Shown here in pieces: positions 47,471-59,203 of a stretch of 64,000 bases of DNA. This DNA is from Ahniella affigens (GTDB taxonomy: Bacteria > Pseudomonadota > Gammaproteobacteria > Xanthomonadales > Ahniellaceae), in assembly GCF_003015185.1 (NCBI RefSeq), contig NZ_CP027860.1, forward strand, positions 3,710,501 through 3,774,500, read 5' to 3'. The position numbers were made by a program, and so were the translations under genes. Numbering within the stretch: position 1 is the first letter of the stretch; each line of letters starts with the position of its first letter. The notes under the pieces are model-generated. The model was not told the DNA's origin. It did not search any database and saw only the letters and a list, made by a program, of their open reading frames with translations.

Positions 47471-47799
47471 GGTCAAAACCTCATCTTGTTGCGAACGCTG
47501 TGGCGGCCGCGGCAGCACATAACAGGAAATCAAATTTCGGGCAGATTTTGCGGCCGACGCCGCGTTCAGAGTCTGACGCATTGCGCGGCCAGGACGAAAG
47601 CCGCCCACCATTCCTCAATGATTTCAGTCAGTTGATGCACGGTTCGGCACACAGTTCGCCGCCAATGAATCGCGACCCGTCACCTCACAACGCGGGCCCA
47701 TTGCCCGAAGATCGGCGCAAACTACGCCCACATTGTTCCCGGGTTGCCAGCCTCCGAATTGCTACAATTTCCCACGTTGACGTTTCTACGGGGTGTTTC
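47471..47799. other. Divergent intergenic region between the TMADH-like gene and the DUF4124 protease gene
   Basis: About 330 bp with no convincing gene of its own. It holds the extended -10 element at 47760-47768 and, presumably, the minus-strand promoter of the TMADH-like gene, which I could not place. Confidence 0.5.
47760..47768 (+). promoter_or_regulatory. Extended -10 promoter of the DUF4124 protease gene
   Basis: TGCTACAAT (TGn followed by TACAAT), 32 bp upstream of the ATG. No -35 hexamer at the right distance was found, as is usual for extended -10 promoters. Confidence 0.55.
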
Positions 47800-48927
47800 A
47801 TGCCTGGCCTGACCCGAATCTCCTTACTTGCGCTGGTGCTGGCGCTACTGGCGCTGCCCGTCTCGGCGCAGCAAATCTACAAATGGGTCGATGAGCAAGG
47901 CCGGGTGCAGTACACCCAAACGCCGCCCCCCAAGGGCGTTGAAGCCACCAAAACTGAGATCAACCCGTCGAAACCCACCGCCGACCGATCGGAGTATTGC
48001 CTGGCTATTCAGAGCCTCGCGTCGAAGATCGCCAGCCTGAAAGCCAGTGGCATTCCGCTGGCGGCAGTACAGGACTCGATGGGCGACTACGAGCGCCAGC
48101 ACAGCGTCAATGTCAGTATCGTCGCCATCAAAGAACTGGCCGCCTACGTGTACAACGCCGGGCAGTATGGCGTCGATGCGGGCCTCAGCACGCGTGTGTA
48201 CAACGCCTGCCTCGGTGGATCGTTCGGGAGTTTTGCCATGAAAGGCACCCCGCGCAGCGGCGGGAGTCCGAACGCCAGTGGCGGCGCGAGCATCGAACAA
48301 CGCCGCGCGGTGGCGCAAGCCGGCACGGGTTGGGTGACCCACGGCATGATTGCCACGAACTACCATGTGATCGAAGGCAAGACGCATTTCAGTGTCGTGT
48401 TTAGCGATGGCACGGAGCGTTCTGCCGAAAGCCTGTCGAATGATCGCGAGAACGACGTCGCATTGCTCAAGGTGGAAGGCAAACTGCCGCCTGGTTTGCC
48501 GCTCGCCAAGGCCCTGCCGGGAATGGGTGCCGACGTGTTCACCCTCGGCTACCCGCACACCGACATCATGGGCAAGAACGCCAAGCTGGCGACCGGGATC
48601 ATCAGCGCCACGAGCGGCCTGCAAGATGACCCACGCTTTTTCCAGATTTCGGTGCCCGTGCAGAGCGGCAACAGCGGCGGCCCGTTGATCAACCATTCCG
48701 GCGAAGTCGTCGGCATTGTCACGGCCAAGCTGTCGGCCGATCGTGTCTTCGCCCAGACCGGCGACCTGCCGCAAAATGTCAATTACGCCGTCAAGATCGA
48801 ACATCTCCGATCGATCGTGGACTTGTATCGGAGCAACGTCGCCCAGGAGCTACCGGTCAAGACGGGCACTTTGGAGCAACTCGCAACCCGCATCTCGCCA
48901 TCGGTGGTGCTGGTGATTGCCGAGTAG
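47800..48927 (+). CDS. Secreted trypsin-like serine protease with N-terminal DUF4124 domain
   Basis: 375 residues with a signal peptide (MPGLTRISLLALVLALLALP, cleavage after VSA). A DUF4124 domain follows (QQIYKWVDEQGRVQYTQTP, 24-42), then a helical linker and a trypsin-like domain with H189 (TNYHVIEG), D219 (ENDVALLKV) and S292 (GNSGGPL). No PDZ domain. The combination suggests a protease held or guided in the periplasm by its DUF4124 part, which otherwise occurs in envelope proteins of unknown role. It is the third trypsin-fold gene in 12 kb. parE follows 122 bp downstream. Confidence 0.88.
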   Translation: MPGLTRISLLALVLALLALPVSAQQIYKWVDEQGRVQYTQTPPPKGVEATKTEINPSKPTADRSEYCLAIQSLASKIASLKASGIPLAAVQDSMGDYERQHSVNVSIVAIKELAAYVYNAGQYGVDAGLSTRVYNACLGGSFGSFAMKGTPRSGGSPNASGGASIEQRRAVAQAGTGWVTHGMIATNYHVIEGKTHFSVVFSDGTERSAESLSNDRENDVALLKVEGKLPPGLPLAKALPGMGADVFTLGYPHTDIMGKNAKLATGIISATSGLQDDPRFFQISVPVQSGNSGGPLINHSGEVVGIVTAKLSADRVFAQTGDLPQNVNYAVKIEHLRSIVDLYRSNVAQELPVKTGTLEQLATRISPSVVLVIAE

Positions 48928-49031
48928 CGCATGTCGTGTTCCGGAATTCACATTGAATGTGCGCACACCGCGGCATTCTGGGTCAGCACCTTGACCCCCG
49001 CGCCCGGGCCCGCCATGCTGTCCCGCTTTGA

Positions 49032-50936
<1,905 letters not shown>

Positions 50937-50952
50937 GTTGCCGCAAGCTTGG

Positions 50953-51227
50953 TTCGCGGCTGAAGCCGCTCCCACAAAACCATCGTTCCAGACCGGGCTT
51001 GCGACAAAACCTGCTGCCTATTTTGGGAAGCGCCTCCAGGCCCCAACCAATCTTGCCGCAAGCCATTTGTGGGAGGGCCTTCAGGCCCGAACAATCGTGC
51101 GGCTAGATTGGTTCGCGGCTGAAGCCGCTCCTACAAAAATCATTGCTCCGGCCCGCACTTGCGGCGAGGTCCGTTGCTTTTTGTAGGAGGGCCTTCAGGC
51201 CCGAACCAGGCTTGCAACAAGCCTGGT
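50953..51227. repeat. Cluster of about five REP elements after parE
   Basis: Two TTCGCGGCTGAAGCCGCTCC elements (50953, 51111) alternate with a degraded copy (51025-51062) and two GGAGGGCCTTCAGGCCCGAA elements (about 51071 and 51186). The pairs lie in opposite orientation, as in BIMEs. A perfect 10-bp hairpin, ACCAGGCTTG-CAA-CAAGCCTGGT, follows at 51205-51227. These are the same elements as at 44946-45313. Confidence 0.88.
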
Positions 51228-51272
51228 CCAAAGCATACGCCAATCCCACAACACGTATGGACCATCACACGA

Positions 51273-54200
51273 CTAGTTCTCAAACCCATCCTTGAAGATC
51301 CCGCGGATATCCGGCCCATCGCTCGCAACATTGTTGGCGAGATTCGGGTCGGTCACGCCATCTGGTGGCGTCACGGACGCGATATTCGAAATCGGTGTCG
51401 AAGGTCCGAACATCGGCATTGCCGAGAACAGATAGGTCACCGAACTGCCCACGGGTAGATCAACGCGCTGCTGCAGCCCATCGGTTCCGGAACTCACACA
51501 GCGGGCAAAAGCTTGCGCGCTGCACTGCCAGATCGCACTCTGAAAGTCGGTCCCCAGCGGATCCGACACCAGGGCACCCACCACGGCATTCGGGCCCGGA
51601 TTGGTCACGACGATCTCGTAGTTCACGAAGTCACCGTCATTGATGAAGCTTGCGCCATTGGTTTTTGTGATTGCCAAATTCGCCGTCATGCCCTGCGTAC
51701 CAGGGATCACCGCGATTGGCTCAGAATACGGCCCGGTCAATACGGCATTACTGGCACGCACGCGGCAGACATACGTACGGTTGTCGACCAAACTCGGCAC
51801 CAATATCGGCGACGCCGTTCCAGTCGCTGTCAGTGGACCGGGATCACAGCTTGCTTCATACGACACGATGTCACCACCGCCATCATCAGTTGGTGGATTG
51901 AACACCAGGTTCGCGCCGCCAGGTTGTGCCTGCACGGACGTCAATACCGGTGCGCCCGGATTCGTCAATGGCGTTGCGGTGATTCGATTCGATCGGGCCG
52001 AACTGCCGCCAACGCTCTGGGCATGAATCCAGCACTCATGCGGTTCGCGCGGAAGTAGCCCCGTATACGTATACGGCGACGCTTGGTTGGGCACCGTGAT
52101 GAACACAGTGTCGCCCAACGCGACCCGGACACAAACAAACTGGTATTGCAGAATCGGCCCACCGTTGTTGTTTGCCGGCGGCAAAAACTTGAACGTTAAA
52201 GAGCCATCGCCTGGTTGCAGCGACTGCAGGGTCGGTGGACTCGGCGGCCCGGCCGGTGTGCCGACAAACGGCGCGGACGGCGCCGATGCACCGACGGCAT
52301 TGATGGCTTCAACCGTGCAGGAATAGGTCTGCCCATTGGTGAGCCCGGTCATATTGACCGCCGGCTGTGGGCTACCCGTGTGGACCACCAGCCCGTTGTC
52401 GCAGCGGGCAATATATTCCTGAATTGGCGCACCGTTGTCAGCCGGCGCGGAAAGCGTGATGTACAGCTGCTGCGAGAACACTTCCACCAGTGCGATGCCC
52501 GGCGCATTGGGAACATCTCGCGGCGAGCCGACCACTTGGTTGGAAGATGGCCCAAGCCCCAGCGCGTTCTCGGCTCGGACCGCGCAGTTCACTGCAATGC
52601 CGTTGCCAAGACCCGATACGAGCAGCGAGTTCGCGGTGCCATCGACCGTCTGGCTCCCGCACGTCGCGACATAGCGCGTAATAGGCAAACCACCATCTGA
52701 AGTTGGCGCAGAAAAGTCCACAAGCAGCGCACTGGGCGCCGGTGTGACGGCGGTAATGGTCGGCGCTCCTGGCACCTTGCCGACGAGCGCTGATAGCTCG
52801 GTGGATGGGTTGGAGTAGCCCACTACGTTCCGCGCTCGGAGTGTGCAGGTGTGCGTGATGCCATTTAGCAATCCCGTGACGACGATTGGACTCGCCGTGT
52901 TCGTCACGACGATCGCGCCACACGTCGCCTCATAGTCCAGAACGGCCGAGCCGTTATTGCTCGTCGGTGGCAGAAAATTCAGCGTCAGCGCGCCAATCCC
53001 GCCGACGGCCGACAGCGGAACCGGCGGGAAGGGGCGATCGGCCGGCACGACGGTCAGCAGATTCGAGTAGTCCCCCCAGCCGTTGATGTTTCGGGCGCGA
53101 ACGCGACAGCTGTAGGTCACGCCATTACTCAGCGACAAGACCGTCAGCGGACTGGTCTGACCAGTCGGGACGTGCAATGCAGGCGGACAGTTCGCCTGAT
53201 ACTCGATGACTGGATCAATGATGCCGGTAATTGGTTCGAATGCCACCTGAGCCTGATTGGGCGCGGGCGTGACGCTAAGCAAGACCGGCGCCGGCGGCAC
53301 CGTGGGTGGTGGCGCCGGCACATTGGGCGTAACTTCGTTCGACTGCGCCGACTCGCCGCTGTTCGCAAGCGCGGTCGTCGCGCGCACCGTGCAGCGCACT
53401 GGCACGCCGTTCGTGAGACCGGTCACATTGATCGGAGACGCGGTACCTGTGGCAATCTGCGAACCACAAGTCGCTCGGTACGAGGTGATCGGACTGCTGC
53501 CGTAGTACATCGGCGGCGCAAACTGCACGCTCACACTCTGATCGCCAGCGGTGGCGACTCCGATCACCGGCGGTGTCAACGAACCCCGTCCGCCAATCAG
53601 TACGCCGTAGGCAAACATCTCCGGCCCCACGAAACCGTTCCCGATCTTCAGCTGCTTGGTCTGCACCTGGGTGGCGGTATTCACGACCGACACGTGCGGA
53701 CCATACAGCTCAGTCGTGAAAGCACGCGAACCATCGGGCGAAATCGCAACGGCAGACGATCGTGAAAAGCTGCCCGACGTCACACTGACACTGCCGAGCA
53801 CTTGCCCACCAGGCAGCGCGAGCGTGTCGAGTCGCGAGGCATCACGGCGAACCACATACAGGCGCTGGCCATCGGGACTGAAGCTCATGCCAGCCGGCCA
53901 ATCAGCGACCGCGAAATCATCGACCTTCGTCAGCGTCTGGGTGTCGATGGAAACAACGCGATTCGCCTGATAGCAACTTGCGAACACCCGCTTGCCATCG
54001 GGATGCATCGCAAGGAAGTTGCCGTAGTTGCACGTGATCGGTTGCCCCAGAACAGCGCCCGTCGCGGTATCAAAGACGTGCAGGATCGGCCCACCACCTC
54101 GGCTGACGAACAATCGACTGCCATCCGGTGTCAGTGCCAGATCGATCGGCGAGTCGGGCACTGACCAAGTGGCGATAACGGTGTTCGTGCCGGCGTCGAT

Positions 54201-54581
54201 CACCGACACTGAATTGCTGCTGAGGTTCGTCACATAGACCCGCGAGCCATCGCGACTCACTGCCACGGCACTGGGGTTGTTTTGAACGGTGATCGTCGCA
54301 ATCACGGAAAAGGCGACCGTGTCGATCACCGATACCGTGTTGTTACCCCAATTCGCCGTGTAGGCGCGATCGGTCGACTGACTCACCGCAAGCCCGCGCG
54401 GCCCGACACCGACCGCGAACCTCGCCACTTCCAGTTCTGTCGGCAGGTTGATGACGGCGACTTGGTTGTAGCCACTGACGGGCACAAACATAAACGGCTC
54501 AGCAACCGCCGCCACGCTGCACCAAAACAGGACGGCGCCGAACAAGGCACGGCAAGCAACAACATCAATGAACCGATTCAT
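51273..54581 (-). CDS. Secreted YVTN-propeller protein with seven FN3 domains, DUF11 and GFE-type tail
   Basis: 1102 residues with a signal peptide ending near AAVA-EP. Residues about 30-330 form a YVTN/NHL-like beta-propeller with repeats such as RVYVTNLSSNSVSVID. Seven FN3 domains follow (about 345-985). Each carries a Cys pair in the pattern YxAxC and, 25-30 residues later, CxVRA, so each probably has its own disulfide. A DUF11 domain (ANLAITKTNGASFINDGDFV) precedes the C-terminus IFKDGFEN. Likely a cell-surface or extracellular adhesion or scaffold protein (inference). It starts 113 bp after the third kinase gene on the same strand and may be cotranscribed with it. Confidence 0.88.
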   Translation of the reverse strand: MNRFIDVVACRALFGAVLFWCSVAAVAEPFMFVPVSGYNQVAVINLPTELEVARFAVGVGPRGLAVSQSTDRAYTANWGNNTVSVIDTVAFSVIATITVQNNPSAVAVSRDGSRVYVTNLSSNSVSVIDAGTNTVIATWSVPDSPIDLALTPDGSRLFVSRGGGPILHVFDTATGAVLGQPITCNYGNFLAMHPDGKRVFASCYQANRVVSIDTQTLTKVDDFAVADWPAGMSFSPDGQRLYVVRRDASRLDTLALPGGQVLGSVSVTSGSFSRSSAVAISPDGSRAFTTELYGPHVSVVNTATQVQTKQLKIGNGFVGPEMFAYGVLIGGRGSLTPPVIGVATAGDQSVSVQFAPPMYYGSSPITSYRATCGSQIATGTASPINVTGLTNGVPVRCTVRATTALANSGESAQSNEVTPNVPAPPPTVPPAPVLLSVTPAPNQAQVAFEPITGIIDPVIEYQANCPPALHVPTGQTSPLTVLSLSNGVTYSCRVRARNINGWGDYSNLLTVVPADRPFPPVPLSAVGGIGALTLNFLPPTSNNGSAVLDYEATCGAIVVTNTASPIVVTGLLNGITHTCTLRARNVVGYSNPSTELSALVGKVPGAPTITAVTPAPSALLVDFSAPTSDGGLPITRYVATCGSQTVDGTANSLLVSGLGNGIAVNCAVRAENALGLGPSSNQVVGSPRDVPNAPGIALVEVFSQQLYITLSAPADNGAPIQEYIARCDNGLVVHTGSPQPAVNMTGLTNGQTYSCTVEAINAVGASAPSAPFVGTPAGPPSPPTLQSLQPGDGSLTFKFLPPANNNGGPILQYQFVCVRVALGDTVFITVPNQASPYTYTGLLPREPHECWIHAQSVGGSSARSNRITATPLTNPGAPVLTSVQAQPGGANLVFNPPTDDGGGDIVSYEASCDPGPLTATGTASPILVPSLVDNRTYVCRVRASNAVLTGPYSEPIAVIPGTQGMTANLAITKTNGASFINDGDFVNYEIVVTNPGPNAVVGALVSDPLGTDFQSAIWQCSAQAFARCVSSGTDGLQQRVDLPVGSSVTYLFSAMPMFGPSTPISNIASVTPPDGVTDPNLANNVASDGPDIRGIFKDGFEN

Positions 54582-54694
54582 CGCGGGCTCCAGCAGGCAA
54601 TTGGCGCCCTATCGGCACCTGGCCTCAACCCGGTCGAACTACAGCCGGATTCGAGGTCTCTCCTTGCCTTAGCGAAATTGCGAGCCGGTGTTTG

Positions 54695-57412
54695 TCACGA
54701 TTCGATCAATCGCTTCAGAACCTCGCGTTGCGGCGCATTGGGCACCAGGGCCGCGTCAACATTCGATAGAACCGTCTCAGCCAATTGGCGGGCCTCAGCG
54801 CGATCGCCCGGCTGATTCCGGCGGATCAAGAGCTGAATCCGATCGAGCTGCCCCAGCCAGATTTGCGGGTTCTTGCTGGTGAAGCGTTCACGATCAGCGG
54901 CTTCCGCCGCCAGCAGATGCGCCAGGCTCGCGTCCAGATCACCGCTTCGCTCAGCCAGACAGGCCAACGCACGCTCGGCGAGTCGACGTAATCCTGGTGG
55001 CGGTTCCTTCACTGCGGCGTCGATCTGCTGAAGCATGCTCCGGGATTCCGCCACACGCCCGGCTGCGCAGGCGATGCGCGCCAATGTGGCACGGGTTTCA
55101 GTCACGTCACTGTGGTCGGCCGGAAACTGCTTCGCCCAAATGCGCTCGGCCTCGCTCGCCATGTGCCATGCCTGATCGAGCTTGCCGAGTTGCAATTGCA
55201 GGCGGGCCGCGTTGCCAACGAGACGGGCCGTGCCCTGGTCCGCGTCCCCCCAATGTTTGCGTGCAATCCGCACGGCTTCCGAAAACACGCGCTCGGCAGC
55301 CTGAACATCGCCAGCACGTTGCAGTGACATCGCTTGCCCGTTCAGCATGACCGCATAGGTCACCGTGTCGGCGCCAATCTTGGCCTCTGCCAGTTTCAGT
55401 GCCTCAGCGTAGTAGCCGAGTGCTTCGAGTGAACGACCATGATTGTCGAGCACGCGCGCCAACTCGACGAGGCGCCATGGAATATGCGGGTCGTCCTCGC
55501 CCATTTTGCTTCGCCGCAGCGCCAATGCGTCGCGCATCATGTGTTCCGCTTCTTCCGACTGATTCAGATCAGACAGCACGTGCCCCAAAATCTCGCGCGT
55601 CGTGATGCTCGATTCGTCATCGCCGCGCCCTTGCTTGATCTGGATCGCCAGGCTCTCGCGTAACAGCGCCTCGGCTTCAGCGTTGCGATCAAACCTGATC
55701 CGATTCCCGGCCAACATGTCGAGTGCGTCGGTGTATTGCGCGCTTCCCGGCGCCTCTTTGCGAAGCGTATCGAGGACCTGATCGAGGAGTTCGGTGCTCT
55801 CCGGCTTGCCGAGATTGCTCAAGATCACGGCGAGTTCCATCGCTGCCGCCATCCGAACATCCAGCGCCACATCCGGCTGTGCATGATAAATCTGCCATGC
55901 CTCGCGGGCTGGTAGTTCCGCCGCCGCACTGTCGACCACCGCAAGGCGGTAGCGCGCCAGTTCGGTCAGCTGCTCGGCCAAAACGAGCGGACGATCGATC
56001 TCTCGCGCCAGCGCCACGGCTTTCTCTAGTGCCGCGCCGGCCTCCTTATTGTTGCCGAGCAGCCGTAGCGCACGACCCAGCGTGCCGTAGAGCTCGGACT
56101 GCACTTCCGCTTGGCCGTCGAGTTCGGTATCGATTCGCTTCAGTGCCTCACTGACGAGTTTGCTGACCGGCACCTCACCGGTTCCGGCATCCGGGTTCGC
56201 GCCGTCCAGCATCGATACGACGAATTCGCTGATCTGCTTGGCGCGCGACTCAGCAGCCAGCGCGCGGTCGCGCTCGGCCTTGGCGGTCTGCTCGGCAAGC
56301 AACGCTCGATCGCGCTCGCGAATCGTGTTGAGGGTAAAACCCAGAATCAACGCCAGCACGAGTGTCGCGACGAGCGCTCCGGTCCAATGTCGGCGCAACC
56401 AAAGCCGCGTCCGATAAGACACTGCGCCGTCGCGGGCACTGACCGGGCGATGCCCCAGCCAATGCTGCAAATCCGCTTCAAACGCCGCAACCGATTGGTA
56501 CCGGCGCTGCGGATCAGGGTGACTCGCTTTGGCTGCAATGGCGTCCAAATCCGGGTGCTGTTGCAAGGCGTCGCGACCGACCAAAACGGCCAACATGCGA
56601 CCGAGACTGAACAGGTCCGCAGCGGCCCCGATGCCCTCGCCGGCCTCCAGTTCAGGGCTCGCAAAACCTGGGGTATACGCGCGCGCCGTTACGCCTTGCA
56701 TGTCGGTATCGGCCGGTTTCGCGGCGTCTGCGAGCGGTCGGGCAATGCCGAAATCCAGCACGCATGGTTGGCCATTCACATCGACCAAAATGTTGGCGGG
56801 CTTCAGGTCGCAATGAATGACCAGGCGCGAGTGGGCGTAGCCGATCGCGGCGCAGACTGGCAGCAACAACCGGACGATATCGGTAGCACGCAACTGCCGG
56901 GATGCCACGTACTGATCGATCGGCATGCCTTCTTGCATCGCCATGACGAAATACGGGTGTCCGCCCGGTGTCGCGCCGCCGTCGAGCAAGCGCGCGATGT
57001 TCGGATGCGACAGCCCGGCCAAGATCTGCCGTTCGCGCGCCAAGAAGCTGAGTGCCGTCGCACTGGGCAGGCCCTTCAACACTTTCAGCGCCGCAGTCTG
57101 ATCGAAGTGCCCATCGCTGCGTCGGGCTTCGAACACGGTGCCCATGCCGCCTTCCCCGAGTACGCGCATCAACGTCCAGGCGCCGATCGCATCGCCCGCC
57201 TTCGGCGCTTCTTCGGCGAGCACGCCCAACAGCCCACCAACTGATTTGGGCACTGCCGCCGGCCCAACCGTATCGCGCCCAAGCAACGCTTCGACGCGCG
57301 CCCGGACGTCGGGATCTGGCTCTTCGGCCAGCCGCTTGGCACGTTCGGCTGAATCAAGATCACGAAGCGCGTCAAACCATTCGCGAATCCGTGCGTAGCG
57401 CTCAGCGTCCAC
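54695..57412 (-). CDS. Membrane serine/threonine kinase with C-terminal TPR sensor region
   Basis: 905 residues from a GTG that overlaps the sigma stop by 11 bases; the first residues (VDAERYARIREWFDALRDLD) match the helical preface found in related Lysobacterales kinases. Kinase motifs: GEGGMGTVFEA (86-96), K110, HCDLKPAN (200-207; HCD instead of HRD), DFG (220-222), SPELE. One membrane helix at about 336-352 (ALVATLVLALILGF), a coiled coil rich in Glu, Arg and Ala, and then about 500 residues of TPR-like repeats. An upstream TTG lies inside the sigma gene. Predicted partner: the overlapping sigma factor (inference). Confidence 0.9.
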   Translation of the reverse strand: MDAERYARIREWFDALRDLDSAERAKRLAEEPDPDVRARVEALLGRDTVGPAAVPKSVGGLLGVLAEEAPKAGDAIGAWTLMRVLGEGGMGTVFEARRSDGHFDQTAALKVLKGLPSATALSFLARERQILAGLSHPNIARLLDGGATPGGHPYFVMAMQEGMPIDQYVASRQLRATDIVRLLLPVCAAIGYAHSRLVIHCDLKPANILVDVNGQPCVLDFGIARPLADAAKPADTDMQGVTARAYTPGFASPELEAGEGIGAAADLFSLGRMLAVLVGRDALQQHPDLDAIAAKASHPDPQRRYQSVAAFEADLQHWLGHRPVSARDGAVSYRTRLWLRRHWTGALVATLVLALILGFTLNTIRERDRALLAEQTAKAERDRALAAESRAKQISEFVVSMLDGANPDAGTGEVPVSKLVSEALKRIDTELDGQAEVQSELYGTLGRALRLLGNNKEAGAALEKAVALAREIDRPLVLAEQLTELARYRLAVVDSAAAELPAREAWQIYHAQPDVALDVRMAAAMELAVILSNLGKPESTELLDQVLDTLRKEAPGSAQYTDALDMLAGNRIRFDRNAEAEALLRESLAIQIKQGRGDDESSITTREILGHVLSDLNQSEEAEHMMRDALALRRSKMGEDDPHIPWRLVELARVLDNHGRSLEALGYYAEALKLAEAKIGADTVTYAVMLNGQAMSLQRAGDVQAAERVFSEAVRIARKHWGDADQGTARLVGNAARLQLQLGKLDQAWHMASEAERIWAKQFPADHSDVTETRATLARIACAAGRVAESRSMLQQIDAAVKEPPPGLRRLAERALACLAERSGDLDASLAHLLAAEAADRERFTSKNPQIWLGQLDRIQLLIRRNQPGDRAEARQLAETVLSNVDAALVPNAPQREVLKRLIES

Positions 57413-57977
57413 CGGCCAATTCCTCGCGAATCCAGGCCTTACCAAAGCGCAGGTCGCGATCGACCGTGGCCAATGACACGGTCAAGACATCCGCAATCTC
57501 TTCGCGGTCGAGCCCGGCAAAACACAGCAGATGCATGACCTCGGCACAACGCGGGTCCAGCGCTGCCAGGGCCTGCAGTGATTGGTCGAGCGCGAGCAAC
57601 TCGGTGACCATGGCCTCTTCGCCCATTTGGGCTTCAGACAAGCTGACCAGCATGTCCAGGCCCCCACGTTTGGCCGCCGTACGCGCTCGGGCGTGATCCA
57701 CCAAAGCCGAGCGGATGTACAAGCTCATCCCGGCAAAAAAATGCGCGCGATTCTTGAACACCACATCCGACTCAGCCACGCGCAGATAGGCCTCATGCAG
57801 TAGTGCCGTGGGCGACAGCGTCAGGTCCGAGCCGGACTGCCGAAGGCGCTGACTGGCAATCCGCTTCAGCTCCTCGTAGACCAGCGCAAACGCTTGGCCG
57901 AATGCGCCATTTTGGCCGCCTTGCCAGGCGGCCAGAAGTTCGGTCAATCGGAGAGGCGAGGCAGGTTTGGCGCTCAC
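57402..57977 (-). CDS. ECF-type RNA polymerase sigma factor
   Basis: 191 residues. Region 2 (QAFALVYEELKRIASQRL, SPTALLHEAYLRVAE, then FFAGMSLYIRSALVDHARAR) and region 4 (LLCFAGLDREEIADVLTVSL) match the kinase-linked ECF family. The start is a GTG; no ATG is available nearby. It is read as the first gene of a unit with the kinase that overlaps it. No anti-sigma gene is adjacent. Confidence 0.9.
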   Translation of the reverse strand: MSAKPASPLRLTELLAAWQGGQNGAFGQAFALVYEELKRIASQRLRQSGSDLTLSPTALLHEAYLRVAESDVVFKNRAHFFAGMSLYIRSALVDHARARTAAKRGGLDMLVSLSEAQMGEEAMVTELLALDQSLQALAALDPRCAEVMHLLCFAGLDREEIADVLTVSLATVDRDLRFGKAWIREELAGGR

Positions 57978-58091
57978 AGCGGCAGGAATCCAGCAGTCAA
58001 TCAGGTCGGCCAGACGCCAGACCCTTGTCGATTCAAATGCTTACCGAGACGGCCCGGCTTGGCAAGTGCACCGGCTGACGGCCGCCCCTGC

Positions 58092-58100
58092 TGCTACAAT
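58092..58100 (+). promoter_or_regulatory. Extended -10 promoter of the aldolase gene
   Basis: TGCTACAAT (TGn then TACAAT), 33 bp upstream of the ATG. Same form as the promoter at 47760. Confidence 0.6.
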
Positions 58101-58133
58101 ATGGCGCTTTTTACCGAATTTCGGAGCCCCGCA

Positions 58134-59150
58134 ATGAGTATCGAACAGTTGGAAGAAATTGCCCTCGCCATGGTGGCAGAAGGCAAAGGCATCATCGCCA
58201 TCGATGAATCGAACAGCACGATCAAGAAGCGTTTTGATGCCGTTGGCATCGAATGCACGGAAGAAACCCGCCGCGCTTACCGCGAATTGCTGTTGACCAC
58301 GCCGAACCTGTCGGACCACATTTCCGGCGCGATTCTGTTCGACGAAACCATCCGCCAGTCCACGAAGAGCGGCGTGCCGTTCACGAAGGTCATGCTCGAC
58401 AACGGCATCCTGCCGGGTATCAAAGTCGACAAGGGCCCGCAGCCGCTCGCTGGCTACCCGGGCGAAGTGGTCACCGAAGGTCTCGATGGCCTGCGTGATC
58501 GCCTGAACGAATACGCCCGCCTCGGCGCGAAGTTCGCGAAGTGGCGCGCGGTCATCGCTATCGGCGACGACATGCCGAGCTCAACTTGCATCGACGCCAA
58601 CTGCCACGCACTCGCCCGCTACGCTGCGCTGTGCCAGGAAGCCGGCATCGTGCCGATGGTCGAACCCGAAGTGCTGATGGATGGCTCGCACGACATCGAC
58701 ACGTGCTTTGACGTGACCGAAGCCACGCTGCGCGCGCTGTTCGCGACATTGTACGAACACAATGTGTGGCTCGAAGGCACGATCCTGAAGGCCAGCATGG
58801 TGCTGCCGGGCAAGGACTGCGCCGACAAGGCCAGCGTTGAAGACGTCGCGATGGCCACGGTCCGCTGCCTGCGCGCCACGGTCCCGGCCACGTTGCCGGG
58901 CATCGTGTTCCTGTCGGGCGGCCAGTCGGACCTCGACGCGACCCAGCACCTGAACGAGATGAACCAGATGGGTCCGCACCCGTGGCCGCTGTCGTTCTCG
59001 TATGGTCGCGCCATGCAGTCGGCCGCGCTCAAGTTGTGGTCGCAGGACATCGTCGGCAACGTCGCCGCGGCCCAGAAGATTGTCGCCATGCGCGCGCGTG
59101 AGAACGGCATGGCCGCACTCGGCCGCTGGTCACCGGATCTGGCTGGCTGA
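58134..59150 (+). CDS. Class I fructose-bisphosphate aldolase (eukaryotic type)
   Basis: 338 residues starting MSIEQLEEIA with GGAG eight bases upstream. It cleaves fructose 1,6-bisphosphate into dihydroxyacetone phosphate and glyceraldehyde 3-phosphate in glycolysis and the reverse in gluconeogenesis. Seen: GKGIIAIDESNSTIKKRF, VEPEVLMDG, and the Schiff-base lysine in LEGTILKASMVLPGKD, then LSGGQSDLDAT. It belongs to the eukaryotic-type class I family, not the metal-dependent class II form nor the archaeal-type FbaB. Divergent from the sigma gene. Confidence 0.96.
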   Translation: MSIEQLEEIALAMVAEGKGIIAIDESNSTIKKRFDAVGIECTEETRRAYRELLLTTPNLSDHISGAILFDETIRQSTKSGVPFTKVMLDNGILPGIKVDKGPQPLAGYPGEVVTEGLDGLRDRLNEYARLGAKFAKWRAVIAIGDDMPSSTCIDANCHALARYAALCQEAGIVPMVEPEVLMDGSHDIDTCFDVTEATLRALFATLYEHNVWLEGTILKASMVLPGKDCADKASVEDVAMATVRCLRATVPATLPGIVFLSGGQSDLDATQHLNEMNQMGPHPWPLSFSYGRAMQSAALKLWSQDIVGNVAAAQKIVAMRARENGMAALGRWSPDLAG

Positions 59151-59175
59151 TCTCGCGGTTGCAGGTGATTCAAGA

Positions 59176-59203
59176 AAAGACCGGGCTTCGGCCCGGTTTT
59201 TTT
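59176..59203 (+). terminator. Intrinsic terminator of the aldolase gene
   Basis: ACCGGGC-TTCG-GCCCGGT (59180-59197) followed by TTTTTT, about 30 bases past the stop. Confidence 0.93.
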
